Assembly: GCA_963734575.1 (NCBI GenBank)
Contig: CAVTHT010000015.1
Span: forward strand, 271,747 to 335,746
Direction of reading: 5' to 3'
DNA length: 64,000 nucleotides
DNA from: CAIWHR01 sp963734575
GTDB lineage: Bacteria; Pseudomonadota; Gammaproteobacteria; Burkholderiales; Casimicrobiaceae
The notes under the pieces are model-generated. The model did not search any database. It saw only the letters and a list, made by a program, of their open reading frames with translations, and had not been told where the DNA came from. This document shows positions 17,961 through 25,902 of this stretch, in pieces. The stretch's first letter is position 1; each line of letters opens with the position of its first letter. The position numbers and the translations under genes are program-made.

Positions 17961-17974
17961 TTGATCCACGTCAA
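17961..17974. promoter_or_regulatory. FNR/CRP-type operator before the cytochrome cluster
   Basis: TTGAT-CCAC-GTCAA matches nine of ten positions of the FNR half-sites TTGAT-N4-ATCAA. It is centred about 105 bases before the first cytochrome gene's start. A class II promoter would start near 18009; the -10 there (CATCCT) is poor. Confidence 0.55.
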
Positions 17975-18072
17975 CAGCCCCGGGTGGGGCGAGGTTCATC
18001 CTTCGTGGCACAAGACCGGTGATGGTGACGAGCCGATCGCCCCGAACTGCGACCACGCCCGCCCGTGGCTCA

Positions 18073-19335
18073 ATGATGAACCCCAGCCGCTGCAGGAACA
18101 CCCTCCACGCGCTCGCCGCGATTCTTCTCGCTTTCCTGCTTGCCCCGACGCTTGCCGTCGGCGCGCAGCCTGCCAACCCCGTCGCCGACACCTGCCTCAT
18201 GTGCCACGGCGACAAGGACGCGAAGAGCAGCGCCGGCACGCCGATCGCCGTCGACGGCGACCGGTTCGCGCACTCCGTGCATGGCCAGGCGCAGCTCAAG
18301 TGCACGGCCTGCCACGCCGACGTGAACCCGCAGAAGCTGCCGCATGCCGAGAAGCTGAAGCCCGTCGATTGCGCGACGTGCCATGCACAGGCGGTGAAGG
18401 ACTACACCAGCACGGTGCACGGCAAGGCGCGCAGCGGTGGCAACGCCGTGGCGGCGACGTGCACGGACTGCCATGGCAAGCACGACATCCTGCCGGCCAA
18501 GGACGCCGCGTCGACGATCAATCACGCCAACCTCGAGGCGACGTGCGGCAAGTGCCACGGCAACGACACGGTGGTGCAGAAGGCCCACCTGCCCGGCGGG
18601 AACATCGTCACGCAGTTCCACGACAGCATCCACGGCAAGGCGCTCAAGGGTGCGGCCCAGTCGGCCGCGCCGACCTGCACCAATTGCCACGGCACGCACA
18701 ACATCCGGGCCAAGGACGACCCGGACAGCCGCACCAACCGGGCGCGCATTCCCGACACCTGCGGCACGTGCCACGAGCCGGTCAAGGCGGCTTACCTCAA
18801 GAGCCAGCACGGCAAGGTGCGCCAGGACGGCAACATGGGTGCCCCGGGCTGCAACGACTGCCACACCGCGCACGGCATCCAGCAGCACGAGATGCCGAAG
18901 TTCGTGACCGGCGTGGTCGAGCAATGCGGCACGTGCCACCAGGAATACCTGACGACCTATCGCGACACGTACCACGGCCAGGTGACCGGCCTTGGCTTCG
19001 CCCGCATGGCCACGTGCGCGTCGTGCCACGGATCGCACGAGATCCTCCCGGCGTCGAACCCCGCGTCGAAGGTGTCGTCGGCGAACCGGCTCGCCACGTG
19101 CCAGACCTGTCACGAGGGCGCGTCGCTCAACTTCGCCAATTACGATCCCCATGCGAACCGCCACGATCGGGCACGCAATCCCGTCTACTACTACGCCGCG
19201 AAGTTCATGGAGTTCCTGCTGATCGGCGTCTTCGGTTTCTTCGGCGTGCACACGCTCCTCTGGTTCGGAAGGTCGGTCGTCGAGCGGCGGCAGATCGCGC
19301 GGGCTGCGCGCAACAAATACGGAAAGGGAAGGTGA
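18073..19335 (+). CDS. membrane-anchored 11-heme cytochrome c
   Basis: A 420-residue exported multiheme protein. A signal sequence (to about residue 31) precedes eleven CXXCH motifs at about 41, 77, 100, 130, 158, 202, 230, 260, 285, 315 and 343. The layout is five repeats of a CXXCH, an HG(K/Q) motif and a second CXXCH (usually followed by GxHxI), then one last heme; the HG histidines may be distal ligands. A single helix at about 377-398 anchors the C-terminus, leaving a basic cytoplasmic tail. The start is chosen at the first of two adjacent ATGs before the signal peptide. It overlaps the cytochrome b gene. Probably passes electrons between the quinone pool and a periplasmic or outer partner. 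Confidence 0.85.
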   Translation: MMNPSRCRNTLHALAAILLAFLLAPTLAVGAQPANPVADTCLMCHGDKDAKSSAGTPIAVDGDRFAHSVHGQAQLKCTACHADVNPQKLPHAEKLKPVDCATCHAQAVKDYTSTVHGKARSGGNAVAATCTDCHGKHDILPAKDAASTINHANLEATCGKCHGNDTVVQKAHLPGGNIVTQFHDSIHGKALKGAAQSAAPTCTNCHGTHNIRAKDDPDSRTNRARIPDTCGTCHEPVKAAYLKSQHGKVRQDGNMGAPGCNDCHTAHGIQQHEMPKFVTGVVEQCGTCHQEYLTTYRDTYHGQVTGLGFARMATCASCHGSHEILPASNPASKVSSANRLATCQTCHEGASLNFANYDPHANRHDRARNPVYYYAAKFMEFLLIGVFGFFGVHTLLWFGRSVVERRQIARAARNKYGKGR

Positions 19336-20210
19336 TGGACACCGCAGTCGCCACCACGCCGCCGCCCGCTGCGGCCCCGGGGTCTCACGGCGCCGTGGAG
19401 CGCTACTACCGCCGCTTCAGCGCGACCGAGCGCGTGATGCATGCTTTCCTGATGCTCTCGTTCGTCGGGTGTGCGCTGACCGGCCTGCCGCTGATCTTCG
19501 CGGGCCAGGGCTGGGCCACAACACTCGCGACCCTGCTCGGCGGCTTTCGCGGCGCTGCACTCATCCACCGCATCTGCGCGTTCGTGATGCTGGTGGTGTT
19601 CACGAGCCACGTCGTGCTCGTGTTCCAGCGCGCGATCGCGTCGCGCAACCTGAAGGGCCTGCTCTGGGGGCCCGATTCCATGGTGCCGCAGCCGCAGGAC
19701 GGCATCGACATCTGGAACAACCTCAAATGGTTCGTTGGCCTCGGACCCAAGCCGACGTTCGATCGCTGGACGTACTGGGAAAAGTTCGACTACTGGGCGG
19801 TGTTCTGGGGGATGTTCATCATCGGCGGCTCGGGGCTCCTGCTCTGGTTCCCGGTGTTCTTCTCCAAGCTCCTTCCGGGATTCATGTTCAACATCGCAAC
19901 CCTGGTCCACGGCGAGGAGGCGTTGCTCGCCGTCGGATTCATTTTCACATTCCATTTCTTCAACGGCCACCTGCGGCCGGAGAAGTTTCCGATGGACACG
20001 GTGATTTTCACCGGGCGCATTCCCGAGCACGAGCTCAAGGAAGAGCGGGCGATGGAATACCGCCGCCTGCAGGCCGCCGGTGCGCTGTCGGCCAAGCTCG
20101 CACCCGAACCGACGCGCGAGTCGCTCGCCTTCGGATGGTTCGTGGGCGGCACCGCCCTGCTGCTGGGCGTCATCGCCATCGTGCTGATCATCTACAGCGT
20201 CGTATTCTGA
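19335..20210 (+). CDS. cytochrome b561-type membrane subunit
   Basis: A 291-residue integral membrane protein with four core helices and a fifth C-terminal one (last 25 residues hydrophobic). His residues that could ligate b hemes occur in ERVMHAF, ALIHRICAF, TSHVVLV, LVHGEE and FTFHFFNGHL. It resembles the gamma subunit of formate dehydrogenase and other quinone-linked cytochrome b proteins. Its ATG overlaps the stop of the 11-heme gene (TGATG), so the two are translationally coupled. Likely role: exchange electrons between quinol and the anchored multiheme protein. Confidence 0.82.
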   Translation: MDTAVATTPPPAAAPGSHGAVERYYRRFSATERVMHAFLMLSFVGCALTGLPLIFAGQGWATTLATLLGGFRGAALIHRICAFVMLVVFTSHVVLVFQRAIASRNLKGLLWGPDSMVPQPQDGIDIWNNLKWFVGLGPKPTFDRWTYWEKFDYWAVFWGMFIIGGSGLLLWFPVFFSKLLPGFMFNIATLVHGEEALLAVGFIFTFHFFNGHLRPEKFPMDTVIFTGRIPEHELKEERAMEYRRLQAAGALSAKLAPEPTRESLAFGWFVGGTALLLGVIAIVLIIYSVVF

Positions 20211-20280
20211 ACGGACGCAGCGGCGTTCACCGGCTGCGCGACGGGACACCGATGTGCGCCCCAGGGGGAGAGGAACAGGC

Positions 20281-21741
20281 ATGAAGACAATCCGACTGAA
20301 TCGGCGGACGATGGCCGGCGCGGCGATGACGCTCCTGGTCGGCGCCGTCGTCATTGCAGCCGTGACCGCCGGCGGCATCGCCGGATGGGAATACAGCAAC
20401 AGCAACGCGTTCTGCACCAACGTCTGCCACGCCGTGCATCCGGAAGAGCCCAAGGCGCACGCCGCGTCCTTCCATGCGCGCGTGAACTGCGTGGAGTGCC
20501 ACATGGGACGCGTGCACACACTCGAGCTGATGGCGATCAAGCCGACACACATCGGCGAGCTGTGGGGCATGATCGCGGGCTACGAGCGGCCGATCAGCAC
20601 GCACAGCATGCGTCCGGCGCGGACATCGTGCGAGGCGTGCCACTGGCCGGAAGCGCGCCATTCCGACACCGTGCGCGTGCGCTACCGCTACGCCGACGAT
20701 CCCAAGAGCACGGAAAGCCGGACGACGCTGCAGCTGCACACCGGCACGGGCGAAGCGCGCGCGACGGGCAGCGAAAGCGGGGCGCAGGGTCCCGGGATGG
20801 GCGTGGCGAAAGGCATCCACTGGCACATCGCCCAGGACGTGCAATACGTCGCGGTCGATCCGGCCAAGCAAAAGATTCCCCTGGTCGAGATCCGTGGTGC
20901 CGACGGCAAGGTCACGGCGAGCTACTTCGACAGCACGGCGGGCGTGAGCCGCGCCGACGTCGAGAAGATGCCGCGGCGGCGCATGGACTGCATCGATTGC
21001 CACAACGCAGCGGGCCATCCCTTCCCGAATCCCGCCGACCTCGTGGACGACGCGCTGCAGGAAGAGCGCATCGATCGCAGCCTGCCATCGATCAAGGCCC
21101 GGTCGGACGCGATTATCGAGAAATCGGCCGGCATCATCGGGCCCGAGGACGAGCGCGCGGCGAAGTTCAAGCAGATCATCACCGACCTCGCGCCCAAGAC
21201 GATCGACGCGAAGCGCAAGCCTGCGGAGGACAAGTTCGCCGCCGAGATGCAGCGCATCCTGTTGCTCACGTCGTTCAAGGGCGACCACGCGACCCAGCCG
21301 ATCACGTGGAAGACCTTCCCGACCAACGTCGGGCACAAGGACTTCCCGGGCTGCTTCCGTTGCCACGATGGCAAGCATCAGAACGAGAAGGGCGAGGCGG
21401 TCCGGCTGCAGTGCACGCTGTGTCACGGGCTGCCGCAGGTGGTGCGCGAGGACGGTGCGCGCAGCGTCGCATCCACCGTTTCTCCGGATCTCACGCCCCC
21501 GGCGTTCCACAGCGAGCCGAACTTCATGCACGAGCACCGCACGAAGGTCGACAGCAGCTGTGCGATGTGCCACGGCCCGACGAAATGGGGTCAGGACGGC
21601 GGCAACTTCTGCGCCAATCCGGCGTGTCACGGCCGCCGTTGGCCGGAGCTCAACCTCGACGTCGAGGCGCCGAAGGCACCCGCGGCAACCACCGCGAGCG
21701 CCGCCGGCGGCAAGCCGGAGAAGGCCAAGGGCGCGAAGTAG
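20281..21741 (+). CDS. NapC/NirT-like octaheme cytochrome c
   Basis: A 486-residue protein with an uncleaved N-terminal helix (about 13-34) and NapC/NirT-like first hemes. Six canonical CXXCH sites are at about 70, 117, 237, 358, 378 and 427. Two variant sites flank them: CTNVCH at 45-50 (CX3CH) and CANPACH at 444-450 (CX4CH). The middle region (125-345) has no heme apart from the site at 237 and may form an extra domain. The C-terminus is Ala/Lys-rich and flexible. The ATG has GGGGGAG upstream. It is third in the cluster and could be a quinol-oxidising donor or a terminal reductase. I do not recognise a characterised counterpart. Confidence 0.8.
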   Translation: MKTIRLNRRTMAGAAMTLLVGAVVIAAVTAGGIAGWEYSNSNAFCTNVCHAVHPEEPKAHAASFHARVNCVECHMGRVHTLELMAIKPTHIGELWGMIAGYERPISTHSMRPARTSCEACHWPEARHSDTVRVRYRYADDPKSTESRTTLQLHTGTGEARATGSESGAQGPGMGVAKGIHWHIAQDVQYVAVDPAKQKIPLVEIRGADGKVTASYFDSTAGVSRADVEKMPRRRMDCIDCHNAAGHPFPNPADLVDDALQEERIDRSLPSIKARSDAIIEKSAGIIGPEDERAAKFKQIITDLAPKTIDAKRKPAEDKFAAEMQRILLLTSFKGDHATQPITWKTFPTNVGHKDFPGCFRCHDGKHQNEKGEAVRLQCTLCHGLPQVVREDGARSVASTVSPDLTPPAFHSEPNFMHEHRTKVDSSCAMCHGPTKWGQDGGNFCANPACHGRRWPELNLDVEAPKAPAATTASAAGGKPEKAKGAK

Positions 21742-21806
21742 CGCGCCTGCGCAGCAGTATTGCCGTCAGGCCGAAGCTCGACCCCCGGGAGGGAGGTGGA
21801 TCTCCC

Positions 21807-23531
21807 TCACGCGGTGGATCCCGACTGCGCTGCGACGCCCTGCGCGCGCAATCCGTCGAGCGACGCATTGAGCGTGAGCGCCTGCGGATCGAGCAGCAGG
21901 TGCAGCAGCGCGGGAATGCCTGTCGCGACCGCGCGCTCGAATGCGGGTGCGAATTCCGCCGTGGTGCGCACGGTCTCCGCGTGCGCACCGTACGCGCGCG
22001 CCAGGGCCGCGAAATCCGGATTGCGCAGGGCCGTGCCATGCACGCGCGCCGGATAGGTGCGCTCCTGGTGCATGCGGATCGTGCCGTACATGCCATTGTC
22101 GACCACGATGAAGATCACCGGCAGCGCGTATTGCACTGCCGTCGCGAGCTCCTGGCCGTTCATGAGATAGCAGCCGTCACCGCTCCATGCGATCACCATG
22201 CGCTGGGGGTGGAGCGCCTTGGCCGCGATGGCTGCGGGCACGCCGTAGCCCATGGCGCCCGAGTAGGGCGCGAGCTGCGTGCGATACGTGCGGTAACGAA
22301 AGATACGGTGCAGCCAGGTCGTGTAGTTCCCCGCGCCGTTGGTGAGCACGGCGTCGTCGGGCAGCCTCTCGTCCAGCCATTGCACGATGGCCCACAGGTC
22401 GAGTGCGCCCGGCACGGGCCGTGGCGCGCGCCAGGCGCGAAACTGCGCGTTCGCTTCCGCTACGCTGTCGCGCCAGGCACCCGCATCGATCCCGGGCAAC
22501 GCGTTGATGGCATCCAGAAACGCAAGCGGCTCGGCCGCGATCCCGACGGCCGGCTGGTACACCTTGCCGATCTCCTCGGCACCGGGATGCACGTGCACCA
22601 GCGTCTGCCCGGGCAATGGCGCGGGGGGCAGTGTGTAGCCCGAGGTCGTCATCTCGCCGAGGCGCTCGCCGATCACGAGCAGCACGTCCGCAGCGCGGAT
22701 GCGTGCGGCAAGCCGCGGGTTGATGCCGATGCCCATGTCGCCGGCGTAGTGCGGGTGCCGGTTGTCGAAGAGGTCCTGGTGCCGGAATGCGCAGGCGACC
22801 GGGAGTGAGAATTTCTCCGCGAACGTACGCAACGCCGCGCAGGCCTCGCCGCTCCAGCGGCTCCCTCCCGCAACGATCAGAGGAGCGCGCGCGGCGCGCA
22901 GCAATGCGTGCACCTCGCCCACCTGCGCGGCGCTCGCGGCAGCAGGCACGGCCGCGACACGCGGCAGGTCCGCCACGACTGCCGTGCTCGTCAGCATGTC
23001 CTCGGGCAGCGCCAGCACCACGGGTCCCGGCCGGCCTGACATCGCGACGCGGTACGCGCGGGCGACGTACTCCGGGATGCGCGATGCATCGTCGATCTGC
23101 GCGACCCATTTCGCGATGCTGCCGTACATGCGGCGGTAGTCCACCTCCTGGAATGCCTCGCGGTCCTGGAAATCGCGCCCGACCTGACCGATGAAGACGA
23201 TCATCGGCGTCGAATCCTGGGCCGCGGTGTGGATGCCGATGGCGGCATTCGCGGCACCGGGACCGCGCGTGACGAACGCAATGCCCGGGCGCCCTGTGAG
23301 CTTCCCGCAGGCCTCGGCCATGTACGCGACGCCGCCTTCCTGCCGGCAGACGACGAGCTCGAGCCGGTCGCGGACGTCGTACAACGCGTCGAGCACCGCG
23401 AGGAAACTTTCGCCCGGCACGCAGAACGCGTGCGTGGCGCCCTGCGCGATCAGGTTGGCGACGAGGATCTCGCCACCCGTGCGCGGACGCGGCGTGGCGC
23501 CGGGGTTGCTCGCACTCTGCGTTGCATTCAT
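21807..23531 (-). CDS. thiamine diphosphate-dependent enzyme, acetolactate synthase-like
   Basis: A 574-residue protein of full family length with the three domains of the ThDP decarboxylase/synthase superfamily. The catalytic Glu is in CRQEGGVAYMA, and the ThDP-binding GDG...N motif runs from SGDGCYLMNGQE to VVDNGMYG. It resembles the large subunit of acetolactate synthase, but no small subunit gene is adjacent, so it may be another carboligase or decarboxylase. Its ATG overlaps the prmB stop by three bases (ATGA). The C-terminal tail overlaps a weak hairpin. Confidence 0.82.
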   Translation of the reverse strand: MNATQSASNPGATPRPRTGGEILVANLIAQGATHAFCVPGESFLAVLDALYDVRDRLELVVCRQEGGVAYMAEACGKLTGRPGIAFVTRGPGAANAAIGIHTAAQDSTPMIVFIGQVGRDFQDREAFQEVDYRRMYGSIAKWVAQIDDASRIPEYVARAYRVAMSGRPGPVVLALPEDMLTSTAVVADLPRVAAVPAAASAAQVGEVHALLRAARAPLIVAGGSRWSGEACAALRTFAEKFSLPVACAFRHQDLFDNRHPHYAGDMGIGINPRLAARIRAADVLLVIGERLGEMTTSGYTLPPAPLPGQTLVHVHPGAEEIGKVYQPAVGIAAEPLAFLDAINALPGIDAGAWRDSVAEANAQFRAWRAPRPVPGALDLWAIVQWLDERLPDDAVLTNGAGNYTTWLHRIFRYRTYRTQLAPYSGAMGYGVPAAIAAKALHPQRMVIAWSGDGCYLMNGQELATAVQYALPVIFIVVDNGMYGTIRMHQERTYPARVHGTALRNPDFAALARAYGAHAETVRTTAEFAPAFERAVATGIPALLHLLLDPQALTLNASLDGLRAQGVAAQSGSTA

Positions 23532-24436
23532 CGCGTCACGGCCGCATCCATGAGATCCTCGCGCTTCAGCACGAAGACGGCATCGTCGGCGCCCGCCGTT
23601 TCCAGCCACACGAAGGGCAGCGCAGGAAAGGCCGCGTCGACGGCGTCGCGGTTGTGCCCGATCTCCACCACCAGCGTGCCTTCCGGCTGCAGATGCGCGG
23701 CGGCATCGCGCAGGATGGTGCGCAGCGCATCGAGCCCGTCGTCGCCTCCCGCGAGAGCGAGCTCGGGCTCGTGCCGGAACTCCGGCGGCAGCTCGGCCAT
23801 CGCGAGCGCGGTGACGTAAGGCGGATTGCTCACGATGAGGTCGTATCGCTTGCCGGCGAGGTTCGCGAAGAAATCGGAGGCGATGAGGTCGATCCTTCCA
23901 CCGAGGTTGTACTCGGCGACGTTGTGCTGCGCGACGGCCAGAGCGTCGGGCGAGATATCGACGGCGTCGATTTCCGCATCGGGGTAGGCGTGCGCCAGAA
24001 GCACTGCGAGGCAACCCGAACCCGTGCACAGGTCGAGCGCGCTCTGCACGCGCGCCGGATCGCCGACGAATGGCTCGAGGCCATCGCCCAGCAGTTCGGC
24101 GATGAACGAGCGGGGCACGATCACGCGCTCGTCGACGAAGAAGCGGTAGTCGCCGAGCCAGGCCTCGCCAGTGAGGTAGGCCGCGGGAACGCGCTGGTCC
24201 ACACGGCGCTTCAGGATGTCGGCGAGGCGCTGGCGCTCCGGCGTCGTGAGTCGCGCGTCCAGGAACGGCTCGAGTCGATCGAGCGGCAGGTGCAGCGTGT
24301 GCAGGATGAGGTACGCCGCTTCGTCGAATGCATTGGTCGTGCCGTGGCCGAACGCGATCCCGGCTTCCCCGAAGCGCGAGACTCCATGACGCAGCCAGTC
24401 ACGTACCGTGACGAGCTCCTGCACGAGCGTGCTCAT
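23528..24436 (-). CDS. prmB: ribosomal protein L3 glutamine methyltransferase PrmB
   Basis: A 302-residue SAM-dependent methyltransferase. It carries the SAM loop DLCTGSGCLAV and the NPPY catalytic motif (VSNPPYV), with the long N-terminal helical domain that starts MSTLVQELVTVRDWLRHG, typical of PrmB. It methylates a Gln of ribosomal protein L3. The ATG at 24436 overlaps the TGA of the small repeat peptide upstream, so translation is probably coupled to it. PrmC is the closest alternative, but the N-terminus favours PrmB. Confidence 0.88.
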   Translation of the reverse strand: MSTLVQELVTVRDWLRHGVSRFGEAGIAFGHGTTNAFDEAAYLILHTLHLPLDRLEPFLDARLTTPERQRLADILKRRVDQRVPAAYLTGEAWLGDYRFFVDERVIVPRSFIAELLGDGLEPFVGDPARVQSALDLCTGSGCLAVLLAHAYPDAEIDAVDISPDALAVAQHNVAEYNLGGRIDLIASDFFANLAGKRYDLIVSNPPYVTALAMAELPPEFRHEPELALAGGDDGLDALRTILRDAAAHLQPEGTLVVEIGHNRDAVDAAFPALPFVWLETAGADDAVFVLKREDLMDAAVTR

Positions 24437-24594
24437 AAGCTGCCGTCGCGCTCGGGGCCGGCGGTCGCGCTCATTGAAGTACCTTCGCGCTGCGCGCTCA
24501 AGTATTCGCGCTCGGGGCGGCCCGTCGCGCTCATTGAAGTACCTTCGCGCTGCGCGCTCAAGTATTCGCGCTCGGGGCGGCCCGTCGCGCTCAT
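24433..24594 (-). CDS. 53-residue repeat peptide between dapE and prmB
   Basis: A small open frame made of two identical 20-residue units MSATGRPEREYLSAQREGTS and a third diverged partial unit. Its ATG lies inside the dapE stop (ATGA) and its TGA overlaps the prmB ATG, so it bridges the two genes with no gap. Each unit begins with an in-frame ATG, and GAAGGT lies about ten bases before the second and third. No known domain. It may be a real peptide, or a repeat that supplies re-initiation sites for prmB. Confidence 0.5.
   Translation of the reverse strand: MSATGRPEREYLSAQREGTSMSATGRPEREYLSAQREGTSMSATAGPERDGSL
24475..24594. repeat. perfect 60-bp tandem duplication
   Basis: Bases 24475-24534 and 24535-24594 are identical over all 60 positions. 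A third, shorter and diverged copy (about 24440-24474) precedes the prmB start. Each unit carries a start codon on the minus strand. Confidence 0.92.
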
Positions 24595-25754
24595 GGCGCG
24601 CCGACCAGCAGGCGCTCGAGCACGCTGCGATAGATCTGCGCGAGCCGCGGCAGGTCGGCGATGCGCACCCGCTCGTCGATCTGGTGAATCGTCGCACCGA
24701 CGGGTCCGAGCTCCACCACTTCGGGGCAGATGTCGGCGATGAAGCGGCCGTCGGAGGTGCCGCCGGTGGTCGAGAGCTCGGGCGTGATGCCGGTGATGCC
24801 GCGCACCACGTCGGTCACGATCTCCACCAGGGCTCCCCGGGCGGTGAGGAACGGCTTGCCGTGCCCTGTCCACGCCAGCGTGTAGTCGAGGCCGTGCCGG
24901 TCCAGGATCTGCCGCAGGCGCGTTTCCAGCGATGTCCGCGAGCTCGCGGTCGAATACCGGAAATTGAACATCAGCTCGAGCGTGCCGGGAATGACGTTGG
25001 TCGCACCGGTGCCGGCATGGATGTTCGAGCACTGGAAGGTCGTGGGCGGGAGCCATTCGTTGCCGTCGTCCCAGGCCGTGCGGGCCAGCTCCGCCAGCGC
25101 AGGCGCGACGAGATGGATCGGGTTGCGCGCGCGCTGCGGATAGGCGACGTGACCCTGCGTTCCCTTCACGGTAAGCGTGCCCGACAGTGTGCCGCGGCGG
25201 CCGTTCTTGATCATGTCGCCAAGCTGCTCGACGCACGACGGCTCGCCCACCAGGCAGTAGTCGATCGCCTCTCCACGCGCCGCGAGACGCTCGACCACCC
25301 GCGCCGTGCCGTCGACGCTCGGTCCTTCCTCATCTGAGGTGAGGAGCAGCGCGATGGAGCCCGGCGCATGGGGATGCGCGGCGACGAACGCCCGCACGGC
25401 ACACACGAATGCTGCGAGCGAGCCCTTCATGTCCGCCGCACCACGGCCGTAGAGCCAGCCGTCGCGTTCGATCGGGACGAACGGATCCGAATGCCACTGC
25501 TCGACGGGGCCGGTGGGCACGACGTCCGTGTGTCCGGCGAGGCACACCAGCGGCGCGCCTTTGCCGCGGCGCGCCCACAGGTTGGTCACGCCATTGCAGA
25601 CAAGGGTTTCGCAGTGAAAGCCGAGCGTGGCGAGCTCGTCCGCGATGAGCGCCTGGCAGCCGGCGTCGTCGGGCGTGACCGATGGTCGCGCAATCAGCGC
25701 CCGCGTGAGCGCGAGAGTGGGTTCGTCGTCCTTCGGCTCGGCGCGGGCTTCCAT
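24591..25754 (-). CDS. dapE: succinyl-diaminopimelate desuccinylase DapE
   Basis: A 387-residue M20 zinc peptidase-fold enzyme of the succinylase branch of lysine/diaminopimelate synthesis. The metal ligands and catalytic residues are visible: H75 and D77 in GHTDVV, D108 in GRGAADMKG, E142/E143 in TSDEEGP, and GEPS at about 174. It removes succinate to give LL-diaminopimelate. DapC and DapD of the same pathway lie 6 to 10 kb away on the same strand. Short repeats lie on both sides: 29-bp copies upstream and the 60-bp duplication downstream. Confidence 0.93.
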   Translation of the reverse strand: MEARAEPKDDEPTLALTRALIARPSVTPDDAGCQALIADELATLGFHCETLVCNGVTNLWARRGKGAPLVCLAGHTDVVPTGPVEQWHSDPFVPIERDGWLYGRGAADMKGSLAAFVCAVRAFVAAHPHAPGSIALLLTSDEEGPSVDGTARVVERLAARGEAIDYCLVGEPSCVEQLGDMIKNGRRGTLSGTLTVKGTQGHVAYPQRARNPIHLVAPALAELARTAWDDGNEWLPPTTFQCSNIHAGTGATNVIPGTLELMFNFRYSTASSRTSLETRLRQILDRHGLDYTLAWTGHGKPFLTARGALVEIVTDVVRGITGITPELSTTGGTSDGRFIADICPEVVELGPVGATIHQIDERVRIADLPRLAQIYRSVLERLLVGAP

Positions 25755-25791
25755 GCCCGCAATGTTAGCAAACGGACCGTGGCCCGATGCA

Positions 25792-25902
25792 GGGCAGCGC
25801 CACGCGCGGTCGAATGGATCGTACCGGGCAGCGCGACGCGCGGTCGAATGGATCAGTGCGAAACGATCGAACCGGTCAGTGCGACGCGCGATCGAGCATG
25901 TC
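25792..25902. repeat. three copies of a 29-bp element upstream of dapE
   Basis: Copies at 25792-25820 and 25826-25854 differ by one base. A third, more diverged copy at about 25874-25902 includes the last codons and stop of pilU. The array fills the gap between pilU and dapE. Confidence 0.75.

Noticed and set aside
21789..21808. 7-bp hairpin GAGGGAG/CTCCCTC between two convergent genes
   Set aside because: It has no T tract on either strand and overlaps a stop codon, so I could not call it a terminator.
21807..23531. Acetolactate synthase catalytic subunit IlvB
   Set aside because: No small subunit gene is adjacent and the family has many other members, so I left it as a generic ThDP enzyme.
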